64,000 nucleotides of DNA from Fidelibacterota bacterium. Its GTDB lineage: Bacteria; Fidelibacterota; Marinisomatia; Marinisomatales; UBA1611. The position numbers were made by a program, and so were the translations under genes. Position 1 is the first letter of the stretch, and the number at the start of each line of letters is the position of its first letter. Below, piece after piece: positions 37,591 to 46,318 of this stretch. Below the pieces are notes generated by a model. It was not told the origin of the DNA. It did not search any database and saw nothing but the letters and a program-made list of their open reading frames with translations. The stretch is from positions 1 to 64,000 of the forward strand of contig JADHUI010000012.1 of the NCBI GenBank assembly GCA_016784605.1. The letters run 5' to 3'.

Positions 37591-37659
37591 ACAATGGGGT
37601 GATCTACGTATTTTTGGGTGTTTTGGGACAGTATTTTTACCCTATTTTGGACAGTAGTG
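37591..37659 (+). repeat. 69-bp repeat, copy 1
   Basis: Matches 61207-61275 at 66 of 69 positions in the same orientation. It contains two direct GGACAGTA boxes 23 bases apart (37626 and 37649). This copy ends 57 bases upstream of the sensor kinase start, where it could be a promoter or operator element. Confidence 0.75.
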
Positions 37660-37716
37660 CTCTTTTTTAATGATTTTCCATGTAATTTTAGCTATCATAC
37701 ATGTTGAACTGATTAA

Positions 37717-40476
37717 ATGGTTATTAAAATAAAATATAGTATTCTACTCTTCATTCTTCTCTTCAATGGCGCCAAGGCAATTGAAGCCATAGATTTGTCG
37801 ACAAAAGATGTGTATATACGAAAAGGGTTTAATCCGGATTGGGTAAATCAACATCCAAATAGTGAAGATGGTTGGCACCGTATTCCTGGTGTTCCATCCG
37901 GTGGCCAATCTTTGAGTATTCGAAAATTAAACTTATCTGATGTGACTAAGCATACATTCTTTTCTCTCCACAATCCCCCGGCTGAATCTTTCACTTATGT
38001 ATTCCCTTTAATGTTAGATGAATCGATTCATGTATCGACGGAAGCTCTTGGGATTTACTTAGTTGGCATCGCTTATAATTGGGAAATTTTCTTTAATGGT
38101 GTCAGTATCGAAAAAAGAATATATCCTAAAACGAATGGGCGCTTGGATTTGCCTATTAGAGGAAAAAGACGCATTATTCCAATCCCGAATAATATCATCA
38201 GCAGTGGGGAAAATATCCTAACGATGCATATTATTGGTAGTCCGGCATATTTAGGGACAGGATTATATTATAAAGGGCCTTATGTTTTTGGTAATGTAAC
38301 TGATTATATCAATGATGGAATTCCTATTTTCCAGTATGGATTAGTTTGGTTTTATTTTGTCATTGGGCTCTTTTGGCTATACATGTATTTAAAAATCCCC
38401 GGCAAGATTAATTATTTTCTTTTTGCTGGATGGACATTTTGTATTTCATTATATAATTTAGGTCGTGTAGACCATATAACAACTTGGTTTAACAAAGGGC
38501 TTTTGGGTTTCCGGATGGAATATTTTGGCATGTTTATGTCATCATTATTCTTTTTTGCTTTTGTGATGGGCATGATTCAAAGACAGGTAAATAAACCAAC
38601 GAAATATATTGTCTATTATTTTGGTATTTTATCCACTTTTACCCTTTGGGCTCCAGTCTCCTTTTTACATGATTTATTAAGGCTGTGGGAAATAACTGTA
38701 CCCATTGCAATAATGTATCTAGCCTATCAATTAATCGTACATTTTATTGTAGTATATAAAAAGAGAATCAACAGTCAATCTTTTTGGTCCTTACTTTATC
38801 TTTCACCCATTGGAAATTTCCTATTAGGCGCTTTAGTTTTATTTGGTTTCTTATTAACGGATATTGTCCTTAATCTTTTTTATACAGAAAAATCATCCTT
38901 AAACATTATCGGGTTTCTCTTTTTTACCATTACTATTTCCGGATCCGTTTTTAAAGATTTTGTTGATGCCCATTTAAAAGCTGAATCCTTTAATGAAAAA
39001 TTAGAACAGACGGTTCTAAAGAGAACACAAGAAATCAAGGATACAAAATCACGCATTGAAAGTATTTTTAATACATCCTCTAATGGATTGGCTTTATTCG
39101 ATTTAAATTTAAACCTCATTGATTGCAACCAATCTCACCTTGATTTATTTGGATATTCAATTGAAGAATATAATAATTTAGAACTCGAAGATTTTTATTC
39201 TAAAAAAAGCCTAAACAAACTTCTCGAGTATAGAGAGAAGATTATGGCAAAAGAAGAAACAACCTTTGATTTTGATGTATCTGTCCGTAAAAAAGACGGA
39301 ACCCATGTTCTAATATCTATTTATGCTTCTCTGCTCCAAAGTAATGATGTGCCGGTGGGTTTTGTGAGTGATATGCGTGATATAACCGATGAAAAGAAAG
39401 CGCAGCAAGAGCTTCAAAAAACATCTGATGAATTAATGGGCATTTTTCATGCAATTCCTGATCTCTTTTTTAGAGTTGACAGAAATGGGCGTATTTTAAA
39501 TTATAAAGCAGAAAATTTGACAGATTTATATTTAGATCCAGAAGATTTTTTAGGGAAAAAAATCCCAGATATACTTCCACCGGATGTGGCCAATAGAATA
39601 ATGGAGGGTGTCCATGAAACTTTGAATCAAAAAAATATTGTTACAGTTGAATATTCATTACCTAAAATGGATACCCCTGAAATAATTGAATATTTTGAAG
39701 CACGAATGTTGCCTGTTCCTGGCAACCAAGTATTAACCATTATTCGAAATATCACTCGACGTATTCGAGCAGATGAGTCTATCCAATCTTATCAAAAGCA
39801 ATTAAAGGATCTATCACAAAAGTCATTGAAAATATTGGAAGATGAACGCGGTCGAATCAGTCGCGAATTACATGATGAAGTTGGGCAAGCTCTATCCGCT
39901 GTCAATCTAAATCTTCAACATATTAAACTGAAAATGGATAAACAAGATGCGGAAGCACAATCACGTATCGACGATTGTCAATCATTGGTCCAAAATACAG
40001 CCGATAATATTCATCGATTTTCTTTTGAACTTCGCCCATCCATTCTTGACGATTTAGGACTCGTTCCAGCTATGAAGGCTCATGCGCGTTCATTTACGGA
40101 TAGAACAGGGATTCATGTTCATCTATTAGGTGATTCAAAAATATCTATTTCAGATGACCAATCAAGAACAACATTATATCGCATTTTCCAAGAAAGTTTA
40201 ACCAATGTGTCTAAACATGCTAAAGCAACAATAATTGATGCTTCAGTAACCTTAAATGAAGAATCACTTTTATTGATTATTAAAGATAACGGTATCGGCT
40301 TTAAACATAGCTCATCACCGGAGAATGGGAATGTAAGCGGTTTAGGTATCACGGGCATGAAAGAACGAGTCGAGTATTCAGGTGGAACATTTATTCTTCA
40401 TTCTGAACTTGGCCATGGAACGGAAGTTATTATTCAATTACCTTATAAAAAATCGGGAGTGACTCATGAAAAATAA
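37717..40476 (+). CDS. Membrane sensor kinase, 7TMR-DISM-like with two PAS domains and HisKA_3
   Basis: 919 aa. Signal or first helix FILLFNGAKA is followed by an extracytoplasmic beta-sandwich region (residues about 25-200) and a block of about seven membrane helices at about 205-405, the layout of 7TMR-DISM receptors. A coiled coil leads to PAS domains at about 445-560 and 570-690. The NarL-type HisKA_3 domain has H719 in ISRELHDEVGQALSAV, and the HATPase ends GLGITGMKERVEYSGG. It overlaps its response regulator gene by 11 bases. The sensed ligand is unknown. Confidence 0.85.
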   Translation: MVIKIKYSILLFILLFNGAKAIEAIDLSTKDVYIRKGFNPDWVNQHPNSEDGWHRIPGVPSGGQSLSIRKLNLSDVTKHTFFSLHNPPAESFTYVFPLMLDESIHVSTEALGIYLVGIAYNWEIFFNGVSIEKRIYPKTNGRLDLPIRGKRRIIPIPNNIISSGENILTMHIIGSPAYLGTGLYYKGPYVFGNVTDYINDGIPIFQYGLVWFYFVIGLFWLYMYLKIPGKINYFLFAGWTFCISLYNLGRVDHITTWFNKGLLGFRMEYFGMFMSSLFFFAFVMGMIQRQVNKPTKYIVYYFGILSTFTLWAPVSFLHDLLRLWEITVPIAIMYLAYQLIVHFIVVYKKRINSQSFWSLLYLSPIGNFLLGALVLFGFLLTDIVLNLFYTEKSSLNIIGFLFFTITISGSVFKDFVDAHLKAESFNEKLEQTVLKRTQEIKDTKSRIESIFNTSSNGLALFDLNLNLIDCNQSHLDLFGYSIEEYNNLELEDFYSKKSLNKLLEYREKIMAKEETTFDFDVSVRKKDGTHVLISIYASLLQSNDVPVGFVSDMRDITDEKKAQQELQKTSDELMGIFHAIPDLFFRVDRNGRILNYKAENLTDLYLDPEDFLGKKIPDILPPDVANRIMEGVHETLNQKNIVTVEYSLPKMDTPEIIEYFEARMLPVPGNQVLTIIRNITRRIRADESIQSYQKQLKDLSQKSLKILEDERGRISRELHDEVGQALSAVNLNLQHIKLKMDKQDAEAQSRIDDCQSLVQNTADNIHRFSFELRPSILDDLGLVPAMKAHARSFTDRTGIHVHLLGDSKISISDDQSRTTLYRIFQESLTNVSKHAKATIIDASVTLNEESLLLIIKDNGIGFKHSSSPENGNVSGLGITGMKERVEYSGGTFILHSELGHGTEVIIQLPYKKSGVTHEK

Positions 40477-41140
40477 TATATCAATCTTTATAGCAGATGA
40501 TCATGCTATTGTACGAGATGGATTAAAAATGGTGATAGGCGCTGTTCCAAATATGGATGTTATCGGAGAGGCTGAAAATGGAATAGACGCGACTAAATTG
40601 ATTGTAGAGTTAAAACCAGATATTACATTAATGGATATTGGCATGCCCAACATGAATGGGCTGGAAGTAACACGTGCTGTATTAAAACAAGAAGCAGAAT
40701 TAAAAATTATTATTTTATCTATGTATTCAGATGATGAATATGTTCTTGATGCTATTCAATCGGGCGTTTCTGGATATTTAGTTAAACAATCGGCTGCGGA
40801 TACTTTAGTCCAAGCGATCCAATCTGTCGTAGATGGAAACCCCTATTTTAGTCCGGATATTTCTGGGGCTGTTTTAAAAGCAGCTAGAGATGGATTAAAA
40901 GATAGAAAACAGAAAAGGAAAACCGCTCTAGAAAAAAACGAATTGTCCAATCGAGAACGACAAGTTTTATCTCTTATCGCTGAGGGATTAACATCCTTTG
41001 AAATCGCTGATAAATTATATATTAGCGCAAAAACCGTGGAAAAACATCGACAGAATATAATGAATAAATTGAATAAACATGATTTAGCCAGTTTAATTCG
41101 TTATGCGGTTGAACAAGGGCTTCTCCTTAGACAAAACTAA
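40466..41140 (+). CDS. NarL/FixJ-family response regulator
   Basis: 224 aa. A receiver domain with D57 (TLMDIGMPNMNG) and K in SGYLVKQS is followed by a LuxR-type HTH (ELSNRERQVLSLIAEGLTSF, ISAKTVEKHRQNIMNKL). It is a DNA-binding partner of the preceding kinase. Its target is unknown; the 69-bp element with paired GGACAGTA boxes upstream of the operon is a candidate site. It converges with the next gene, overlapping by 4 bases. Confidence 0.9.
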   Translation: MKNNISIFIADDHAIVRDGLKMVIGAVPNMDVIGEAENGIDATKLIVELKPDITLMDIGMPNMNGLEVTRAVLKQEAELKIIILSMYSDDEYVLDAIQSGVSGYLVKQSAADTLVQAIQSVVDGNPYFSPDISGAVLKAARDGLKDRKQKRKTALEKNELSNRERQVLSLIAEGLTSFEIADKLYISAKTVEKHRQNIMNKLNKHDLASLIRYAVEQGLLLRQN

Positions 41141-41463
41141 TTATACCAAACACCCAATCCTTGTTTTTGGAGCTGGGTGGCTAACATGGCTTCAATATTT
41201 TCAGCGTCTTTCCGGGTGGGGATAGGATTATATTTTTCAAATAAATCCGGACGTAAGGTTAAACCAAACTTTTTGGCATATTTATTGGATTTATATCCTT
41301 CCTTATGTTGATCCATGCGTAATGCCGGTTTTCGACTTGATTGTCCCACATATACACACGTATTTCCTTTTATATAATGTGGATTTCGATCTCTAAATTT
41401 CCGAATACTGGCAACTTCCTGAGAAAGTTCAATAACATAAACGTAATATTTTTTGGCTGCCAC
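41137..41463 (-). CDS. GIY-YIG-like nuclease-fold protein
   Basis: 108 aa. YYVYVIEL and CVYVGQSSRKP correspond to the GIY and YIG strands, followed by an Arg (ALRMDQH) and a conserved basic helix region. It is very short, with no additional domain. Family members include UvrC-type and orphan nucleases; activity is not assured without checking the catalytic Glu. It is 10 bases downstream of the M48 protease gene. Confidence 0.6.
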   Translation of the reverse strand: MAAKKYYVYVIELSQEVASIRKFRDRNPHYIKGNTCVYVGQSSRKPALRMDQHKEGYKSNKYAKKFGLTLRPDLFEKYNPIPTRKDAENIEAMLATQLQKQGLGVWYN

Positions 41464-41473
41464 AGAAAAAGAA

Positions 41474-42706
41474 TTATTGCTTAATCGCTTCGATACGTTG
41501 ACTCACAGGAGGATGACTGTAAGAAAGAAAAACAGTCATTGGGTGTGGCGATAAGTGAGATAAATTTCTTGCGGCTAATCCTTTCAACATAGAAATCAAT
41601 GCTTGTGGGTTTTGGGTATGTTCTTTTGCAAAAGCGTCTGCTTCAAATTCATTCTTACGGCTTAATGCTGTGGTGAATATGGATAAAACTAAACTGACAG
41701 GCGTATAGAGCATTCCAAAAAATAAAAGTCCGGCATAAACAGACATATTTTCAACACCAAAAACAGAATAAAGCGCTTGATCATTTTTGATAAGATTAAA
41801 AATAAATAACATTAATCCTGTTTCTAAAATGCCAAGAATGGTTCCTTTAATAATATGTTTCTTTTTATAATGACCAACTTCGTGGGCAACGATGGATATA
41901 ATTTCATCTTCTGAATGATCATCCATAAGTGTATCATATAATGCCACACGTTTACTTTTCCCGAACCCTGTGAAATAGGCGTTTGAATGGGATGATCGTT
42001 TGCTCCCATCCATAACATCAATTCGAGCAATTGGGAATTGTACTTTCTTCGAAAATGCATCAATCGCATTTTTAAGTGCCCCATCTTCCAATGGTGTAAA
42101 TGTATTAAACATGGGCGAAATAACATGGACAAATAACGGTTGAATCGCTATCATAAATACCGTCAAAATACTCCAAGCAATCCACCAACCATTTGTTTGA
42201 TATATTTCGAAAAAATATAGAATAGGAGACAGAATGATACTCCCCAATACAAGTGTTAATGCATACCCTTTAATTAAATCAGTTATAAATGTTTTTACAC
42301 TTGTTCGATTAAACCCAAATTGCTCTTCAATCACAAAAGTGCTATAAATAGAAAAAGGCAGTGATATAATATCTTTTGCAATAAAGAGTAGAAAGAAAAA
42401 AAATAATCCCTGAAGAATAAAATGATCTGTTTGAAGTCGAACCCATTGATCTACATATCCAAAAAAATCCGTATGAATGACGCCCATTATCAGTAATAAC
42501 CCAAAAGCACCTGTCCCTAATCCGAAACGTGTATTTATCTTTAAATAATCTTGGCTTTTTTTATATTTCTCTTCATCATAAACATCCTTGAACTCATCTG
42601 GAATATTTGGAGAAATATTTTTCATATTGAGTATAGAACTCGCGGTAGATAGAAGGTATTCTCCTACCAGAGCGCTCATAATAATTATATAATATGTTTG
42701 TTCCAT
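41474..42706 (-). CDS. M48 CAAX-type membrane metalloprotease (Ste24-like)
   Basis: 410 aa with about seven membrane segments. The zinc motif is HEVGH at 275-279 (IVAHEVGHYKKKH), and the downstream Glu is in SRKNEFEADAFAKEH. The length and topology match Ste24/CAAX prenyl protease 1 rather than the shorter HtpX. In bacteria this family probably acts in membrane-protein quality control; the substrate is unknown. Confidence 0.9.
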   Translation of the reverse strand: MEQTYYIIIMSALVGEYLLSTASSILNMKNISPNIPDEFKDVYDEEKYKKSQDYLKINTRFGLGTGAFGLLLIMGVIHTDFFGYVDQWVRLQTDHFILQGLFFFFLLFIAKDIISLPFSIYSTFVIEEQFGFNRTSVKTFITDLIKGYALTLVLGSIILSPILYFFEIYQTNGWWIAWSILTVFMIAIQPLFVHVISPMFNTFTPLEDGALKNAIDAFSKKVQFPIARIDVMDGSKRSSHSNAYFTGFGKSKRVALYDTLMDDHSEDEIISIVAHEVGHYKKKHIIKGTILGILETGLMLFIFNLIKNDQALYSVFGVENMSVYAGLLFFGMLYTPVSLVLSIFTTALSRKNEFEADAFAKEHTQNPQALISMLKGLAARNLSHLSPHPMTVFLSYSHPPVSQRIEAIKQ

Positions 42707-42753
42707 AAAGGCGAAAGCACGTTAAAAATTAAAAAACAATTTGAAGGATTATG

Positions 42754-43173
42754 TTAATCTTTTTGAACAACAAGCACAGGGCATTTGGTCTTATTTACAA
42801 TTCCCTCATCCACAGAATCCATAATATGAGATTTAAATGTACTCATTTTTCTATGCCCAACAATGAGCATATCACACTTTTGACTGAATTCATTAATTGC
42901 TTCTGCAATACTATTATTTTCAGTAATGATAACGTCTAAATCACGAAGTATTTGACCAAACCCATATTCGGATATTTGATCACGAATCATGTCTTCTGTA
43001 ATTTCCTTTGGGCTTTCCATCATCATACTCATTTCGCCAGCATGTGGGTCATTTACATGGATCACAACCAAGGATGCGTCTAATTTATTTTTCATTTCAA
43101 CGGCATGTTGAATAACAACTTTTTCGCTGCCATCCCCCACAAGTGAAACCATAATTTTTTTATATTGTGTCAT
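42754..43173 (-). CDS. Universal stress protein (UspA family), atypical
   Basis: 139 aa. The alpha/beta fold begins YKKIMVSLVGDGS and has LDASLVVIHVND and CDMLIVGHRK. The ATP-binding signature G-2x-G-9x-G(S/T) is not intact: the segment reads GHRKMSTFKSHIMDSVDEGI. It is therefore probably of the non-ATP-binding UspA class. It stands alone on its strand between the protease and a T9SS cargo gene. Confidence 0.8.
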   Translation of the reverse strand: MTQYKKIMVSLVGDGSEKVVIQHAVEMKNKLDASLVVIHVNDPHAGEMSMMMESPKEITEDMIRDQISEYGFGQILRDLDVIITENNSIAEAINEFSQKCDMLIVGHRKMSTFKSHIMDSVDEGIVNKTKCPVLVVQKD

Positions 43174-43230
43174 AAACGAATTCCAATAGCATTATTATAG
43201 ACTAAAAATAAAAAAGATAAAACGAATAAA

Positions 43231-45084
43231 CTATTTCAATAAAATCATTTTTTGCGACACAAGATGCTGATCTGTTTGTAGGACAGCAATATATAATCCA
43301 GCTGAAACAGATATACCGTTTACATTCGTTGCATCCCAAATGACTTCATGAAACCCAGCCGTAATTTCGCCTTGAATTAACGTTTTAACCCATTGGCCGG
43401 TTATATCAAATATACGTAGAGACGTTTCATGAAACGTCTCTACTACGGGAATATTAAACCGGATCGTGGTGGTTGGGTTAAATGGATTTGGATAATTTGA
43501 TAACAAGTTAAAATGATCTGGTGCGCTATAAACATCTTTCACATCAAGAGAATAAATAGAACTGCATTCATTAATATAGGATGAACTTCCTTCAGAACTA
43601 TATGCCAATGTTGCCGTGGAATCTTTACAAATACATCGCCCATCCTCTTCTTTAAATGTCATTTTTGGCGCATCATATTCGAATGCTTTATAAGCACATT
43701 GTTCAAAGGTTAAAGGACCGTTAACCGTTTGGGTGCTATGAGTCCAATTACTAAATAGCATACTCCCGCCTTGCCAAAAATAAGTTCCGTCCTGTCCTTC
43801 AAATTCGCATGGTTTAAAAAAAAGTATATACAATGTGCCCGTTCCGCCAGCGCCTCCACCCACATTCACAGCTAAAGTTCCATCTTGACGTAAATCTCCA
43901 ATAAAGGACATGGATCGTGAAAACCGTTCTCCACTCCCAGATTGACCGCTCGTACTTAAGTTTAAGCCAAACCCACCTTCCGCATTATTAATCCTTTGGA
44001 AAGTTTTTACCGTTTTATCTGGATTTAGATATATAATATAAGCATATCCCTCATTCGTTTGATTTGCTCCTGTAATAAGATCAGGAACCCCATCCCCGTT
44101 CAAATCTCCCGCTCGGCATAAAGCGTGGCCAAACATAGCTCCATTCGATTGATTATTATTCGTTGCCTCAAGCAACAGTTCATCAAATCCACCTTGGTTT
44201 TCGCCAATTTTTAATTTCGAAACAACATGATAGTCTGTTGCATCCAAAGATATAATCCAAATGGCGCCCCGCCCACTATCAGCTTTAAATGATCCAACGG
44301 CTAACTCAATAGTGCCATCTCCATCCAAATCGCCTAATGAAGCTACTTCTCTACCGCCAAATCCATCTCCATCTTCAATACCCTCTCCAAAATCGCCTTG
44401 AGTTGAGCTAATAGTTACCGTACTTGAATCGATGATATAAGATGTAGAATCCAAAAACACAATATCCACGGCTCCTCGATTATTTCCCCCATCATCTGAA
44501 GCGGGATTGCAAATAGCTAATTCAGTTCGCCCGTCTCCGTTTAAATCCCCAATAGCGGACAATCCTTGGGAAAATACGTTTTCATTTTTTACATAATTTT
44601 TTACGGTTCCATCGTTGTTTAGGTGGATGATATATAAGGAATTGTTAGGCGGAGAAATAGCTGTAACAGCAATATCGGGGACTCCATCTTCATCAATATC
44701 ACCTATTCCTGCGACACCATAGCCAAAATAATTACTTTCAATTAAAGTGTCTGTAAAAGCACCTTCTAACATGGATATTTTTTGATGAGACTGAACCGTT
44801 CCATTTTGATTCATAAAGAGAATATAGACAGCACCGGCATCTGTCGCTCCATCATCATCAGACCGAGCTCCAACGACCAAATCTATCATGCCATCGCCAT
44901 TAATATCGCCGGCCGAATCGTGATCGCGGCTAAACCGATCTGCCATATTTAAATCTGCGTTAAATCCGGATTGACCTTCTTCAATAATAACAAATGAATC
45001 AGGGCCAAACAGTGTTTGAACCTGTGAAACACCCAGCGAATTCAATGATATAATAATCCCGAGCATCATTCCAACACGTTTCAT
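43231..45084 (-). CDS. Secreted FG-GAP repeat protein with T9SS sorting domain
   Basis: 617 aa with a signal peptide (MMLGIIISLNSLGVSQ). Integrin-like FG-GAP repeats recur through residues about 25-420 (AGDINGDGMIDLVVGARSDD, LGDLDGDGTIELAVGS, AGDLNGDGVPDLITGA), each with a Ca-binding DxDGDG loop. A Cys-containing segment follows (CEFEGQDGTYFWQGG), then NYPNPFNPTTTIRFNIP. It is a surface protein, probably adhesive. A perfect 28-bp palindrome lies within the sorting-domain coding sequence at 43416-43443. Confidence 0.85.
   Translation of the reverse strand: MKRVGMMLGIIISLNSLGVSQVQTLFGPDSFVIIEEGQSGFNADLNMADRFSRDHDSAGDINGDGMIDLVVGARSDDDGATDAGAVYILFMNQNGTVQSHQKISMLEGAFTDTLIESNYFGYGVAGIGDIDEDGVPDIAVTAISPPNNSLYIIHLNNDGTVKNYVKNENVFSQGLSAIGDLNGDGRTELAICNPASDDGGNNRGAVDIVFLDSTSYIIDSSTVTISSTQGDFGEGIEDGDGFGGREVASLGDLDGDGTIELAVGSFKADSGRGAIWIISLDATDYHVVSKLKIGENQGGFDELLLEATNNNQSNGAMFGHALCRAGDLNGDGVPDLITGANQTNEGYAYIIYLNPDKTVKTFQRINNAEGGFGLNLSTSGQSGSGERFSRSMSFIGDLRQDGTLAVNVGGGAGGTGTLYILFFKPCEFEGQDGTYFWQGGSMLFSNWTHSTQTVNGPLTFEQCAYKAFEYDAPKMTFKEEDGRCICKDSTATLAYSSEGSSSYINECSSIYSLDVKDVYSAPDHFNLLSNYPNPFNPTTTIRFNIPVVETFHETSLRIFDITGQWVKTLIQGEITAGFHEVIWDATNVNGISVSAGLYIAVLQTDQHLVSQKMILLK
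43416..43443. repeat. 28-bp perfect palindrome inside sorting-domain coding sequence
   Basis: Each half reads GTAGAGACGTTTCA or its complement. It encodes residues VVETFHETSL, where sibling domains read GETPLIASL. Inverted repeats with the same AGAGACG ends lie at the matching codons of the two neighbouring genes. Confidence 0.85.
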
Positions 45085-45136
45085 TTATTCCCTCCAATGT
45101 TACGCCTTTTGACCGAAGGCAATCATAAAAGTTAAA

Positions 45137-46318
45137 TTATTTTATATAAATCATTTTTTGGGATACAGATTGATGCCCCATTTCTAAAACGGATATATAC
45201 ACGCCCGCTGCCACAGTTAATCCATCATCATTCGTTGCATTCCATTTGATATTATGAATCCCAGCCGCCATTTCACCTTGAACGAACGTTTTAACCAACC
45301 GCCCATTTATATCGTATATGTGTAGAGACGCAATTAATGGCGTCTCTCCCGGAATATTAAACCGGATCGTGGTGGTTGGGTTAAATGGATTCGGATAATT
45401 AGGATATAATAATATTTGATTGGCCACGACTGGACTGTTTTCAGGATCCGTGGTTAAAAAATCGGATAATCTATACATCGAAAAGAACTCAATTAATACT
45501 TCATTCGCATTTATGTCATGATTATTGTTTCCCAAGCCGTCAATAAACCAATCACCCAGAGAAGAACCAAACCATTGATGCCCTCCGTTATCTACTTTAT
45601 AGTGGATAAATTGTGTGTTGGATGTGGACGTGTAATAGGTGTATTTCTCAACAGTAGTATTATCAGTTGTATCGCTGTCTGGTATTGTTTCAACTTGAAC
45701 TAAATCTAATCCATTTTGATTTCGCCAATAGTCAATAGCTTCTGAAACAAATAAAGATTCATCATAAGAATACGTATAGGGAACGGTAGGATCTTGGGTG
45801 CCGTGCAGGTGAATGATAGGAATATCTCTCGAATGATCACACACTTGATCATCATTCAACATGAAGTTTCCTGTTACTGAACCAAAAGCAGCAATTTTAT
45901 CGGATAATTCACAGGCCAATTCATAAGCCATATACCCGCCATTAGACATTCCACAAGCATATATACGATCCAAATCAATCGCATAATCTTTTGCAACAGA
46001 ATCAATTAATACACGAATAAAATCAACATCATCCGCTTCTGTGTTATCCCAATTCGTTCCCACATTCCAAGCATGATTGATCCCATTCGGATAAACAACT
46101 GCCATCCCGGAATTATGAGCAAAATTATTCATTCCACTGTAACCTTGCTGTTCAAGAGCATTGCTCCCAAACCCGTGCATATTAATAATGAGTGGACAGG
46201 GTTCCGATGCATCGCTTGGATAGGATACATAATAATTTCTTTCTATCCCATTATGCATAAGTGTGAGTTGACCATAACACATTGAAGCTATGGTAAATAC
46301 AAAAATTATTTTTTTCAT
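45137..46318 (-). CDS. Secreted polyhydroxybutyrate-depolymerase-like esterase with T9SS domain
   Basis: 393 aa with a signal peptide (IIFVFTIASMCYGQ). Alpha/beta-hydrolase of the LpqC/feruloyl esterase type: INMHGFGSNALEQ oxyanion region, nucleophile elbow ACGMSNGGYMAYELA, acidic site HLHGTQDPTVPY, and His in VDNGGHQWFG. The sorting domain begins NYPNPFNPTTTIRF and ends QKMIYIK. Likely cleaves polyesters or acyl-polysaccharides outside the cell. It overlaps the CotH gene by 4 bases, so the two are translated together. Confidence 0.85.
   Translation of the reverse strand: MKKIIFVFTIASMCYGQLTLMHNGIERNYYVSYPSDASEPCPLIINMHGFGSNALEQQGYSGMNNFAHNSGMAVVYPNGINHAWNVGTNWDNTEADDVDFIRVLIDSVAKDYAIDLDRIYACGMSNGGYMAYELACELSDKIAAFGSVTGNFMLNDDQVCDHSRDIPIIHLHGTQDPTVPYTYSYDESLFVSEAIDYWRNQNGLDLVQVETIPDSDTTDNTTVEKYTYYTSTSNTQFIHYKVDNGGHQWFGSSLGDWFIDGLGNNNHDINANEVLIEFFSMYRLSDFLTTDPENSPVVANQILLYPNYPNPFNPTTTIRFNIPGETPLIASLHIYDINGRLVKTFVQGEMAAGIHNIKWNATNDDGLTVAAGVYISVLEMGHQSVSQKMIYIK
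45324..45347. repeat. AGAGACGC inverted repeat in sorting domain
   Basis: 8-bp arms AGAGACGC / GCGTCTCT around AATTAATG. It is identical to the copy at 46502-46525 and related to the perfect palindrome at 43416. Confidence 0.8.

Noticed and set aside
41474-42706. HtpX as the identity of the M48 protease
   Set aside because: At 410 aa with an extended N-terminal membrane region it fits the Ste24/CAAX type better than the roughly 290-aa HtpX.
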